From Tissierella_B sp964485455 (GTDB lineage: Bacteria > Bacillota > Clostridia > Tissierellales > Tissierellaceae), in assembly GCA_964485455.1 (NCBI GenBank), contig CAZAJU010000121.1, forward strand, positions 1-5,604: a DNA stretch of 5,604 bases, read 5' to 3'. Positions 5,547 through 5,604 of the stretch are shown here, piece by piece. The position numbers were made by a program, and so were the translations under genes. Each line of letters begins with the position of its first letter. Within the stretch, counting starts at the first letter, position 1. The notes below the pieces were generated by a model. The model was not told where the DNA came from. It made no database searches and worked only from the letters and a program-made list of their open reading frames with translations.

Positions 5547-5596
5547 TAGGACTTCCTTAGAAGTAAAGTTTACTTCTAAGGAAGTCCTATTTTTTT
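5547..5596 (+). terminator. Intrinsic terminator after dsdA
   Basis: A perfect 21-bp inverted repeat (5547-5567 with 5569-5589) around a single central base, so in RNA the innermost pairs open to form the loop, followed by seven Ts (5590-5596). It begins 17 bases after the stop codon. The stem is unusually long for a terminator. Confidence 0.92.
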
Positions 5597-5604
5597 ATTA
5601 CGAA

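Overview
The window looks like chromosomal DNA of a low-GC Firmicute, probably a Clostridia-type anaerobe. It is AT-rich, has strong purine-rich Shine-Dalgarno sites, textbook sigma-A promoters with 17-bp spacers and hairpin-plus-T-tract terminators, and it encodes an aldo/keto reductase carrying two iron-sulfur cysteine clusters. It is draft assembly: a run of exactly 100 Ns at 3079-3178 is probably a placeholder of unknown true length, so the order and spacing of the two halves rests on scaffolding.

Left half, minus strand. Bases 1-154 hold the start of a lipoprotein gene, probably the substrate-binding protein of an oligopeptide ABC transporter. It has a good promoter at 194-222, whose -35 box lies in a 16-bp palindrome. 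A long hairpin (295-333) separates it from a LacI/GalR-family regulator at 427-1431, which starts with TTG.

Centre. The 427-bp divergent region between the regulator and an aminotransferase is rich in control signals. In order they are a near-consensus promoter (1608-1636), a CG-centred operator-like site just after its expected start point (1649-1662), a terminator-like folded leader (1686-1760), a cre-like palindrome (1741-1754) and a second promoter (1772-1800). The class I aminotransferase (1859-3016) follows and ends at a strong intrinsic terminator (3026-3060), so it is probably transcribed alone.

Right half, plus strand, after the gap. An aldo/keto reductase with a C-terminal ferredoxin-like region (3179-4142) has lost its first residues to the gap. 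D-serine ammonia-lyase dsdA (4276-5529) follows and ends at a very long perfect terminator (5547-5596). These two genes may be co-transcribed.

Together the genes suggest amino-acid and peptide use. DsdA turns D-serine into pyruvate and ammonia, and the aminotransferase could move amino groups onto such a keto acid. The LacI-type protein is the natural candidate to control the aminotransferase. That functional link is inference. I see no tRNA, rRNA, CRISPR array, insertion sequence or defence system, and no clearly new system; the most interesting non-coding part is the layered leader at 1608-1858.
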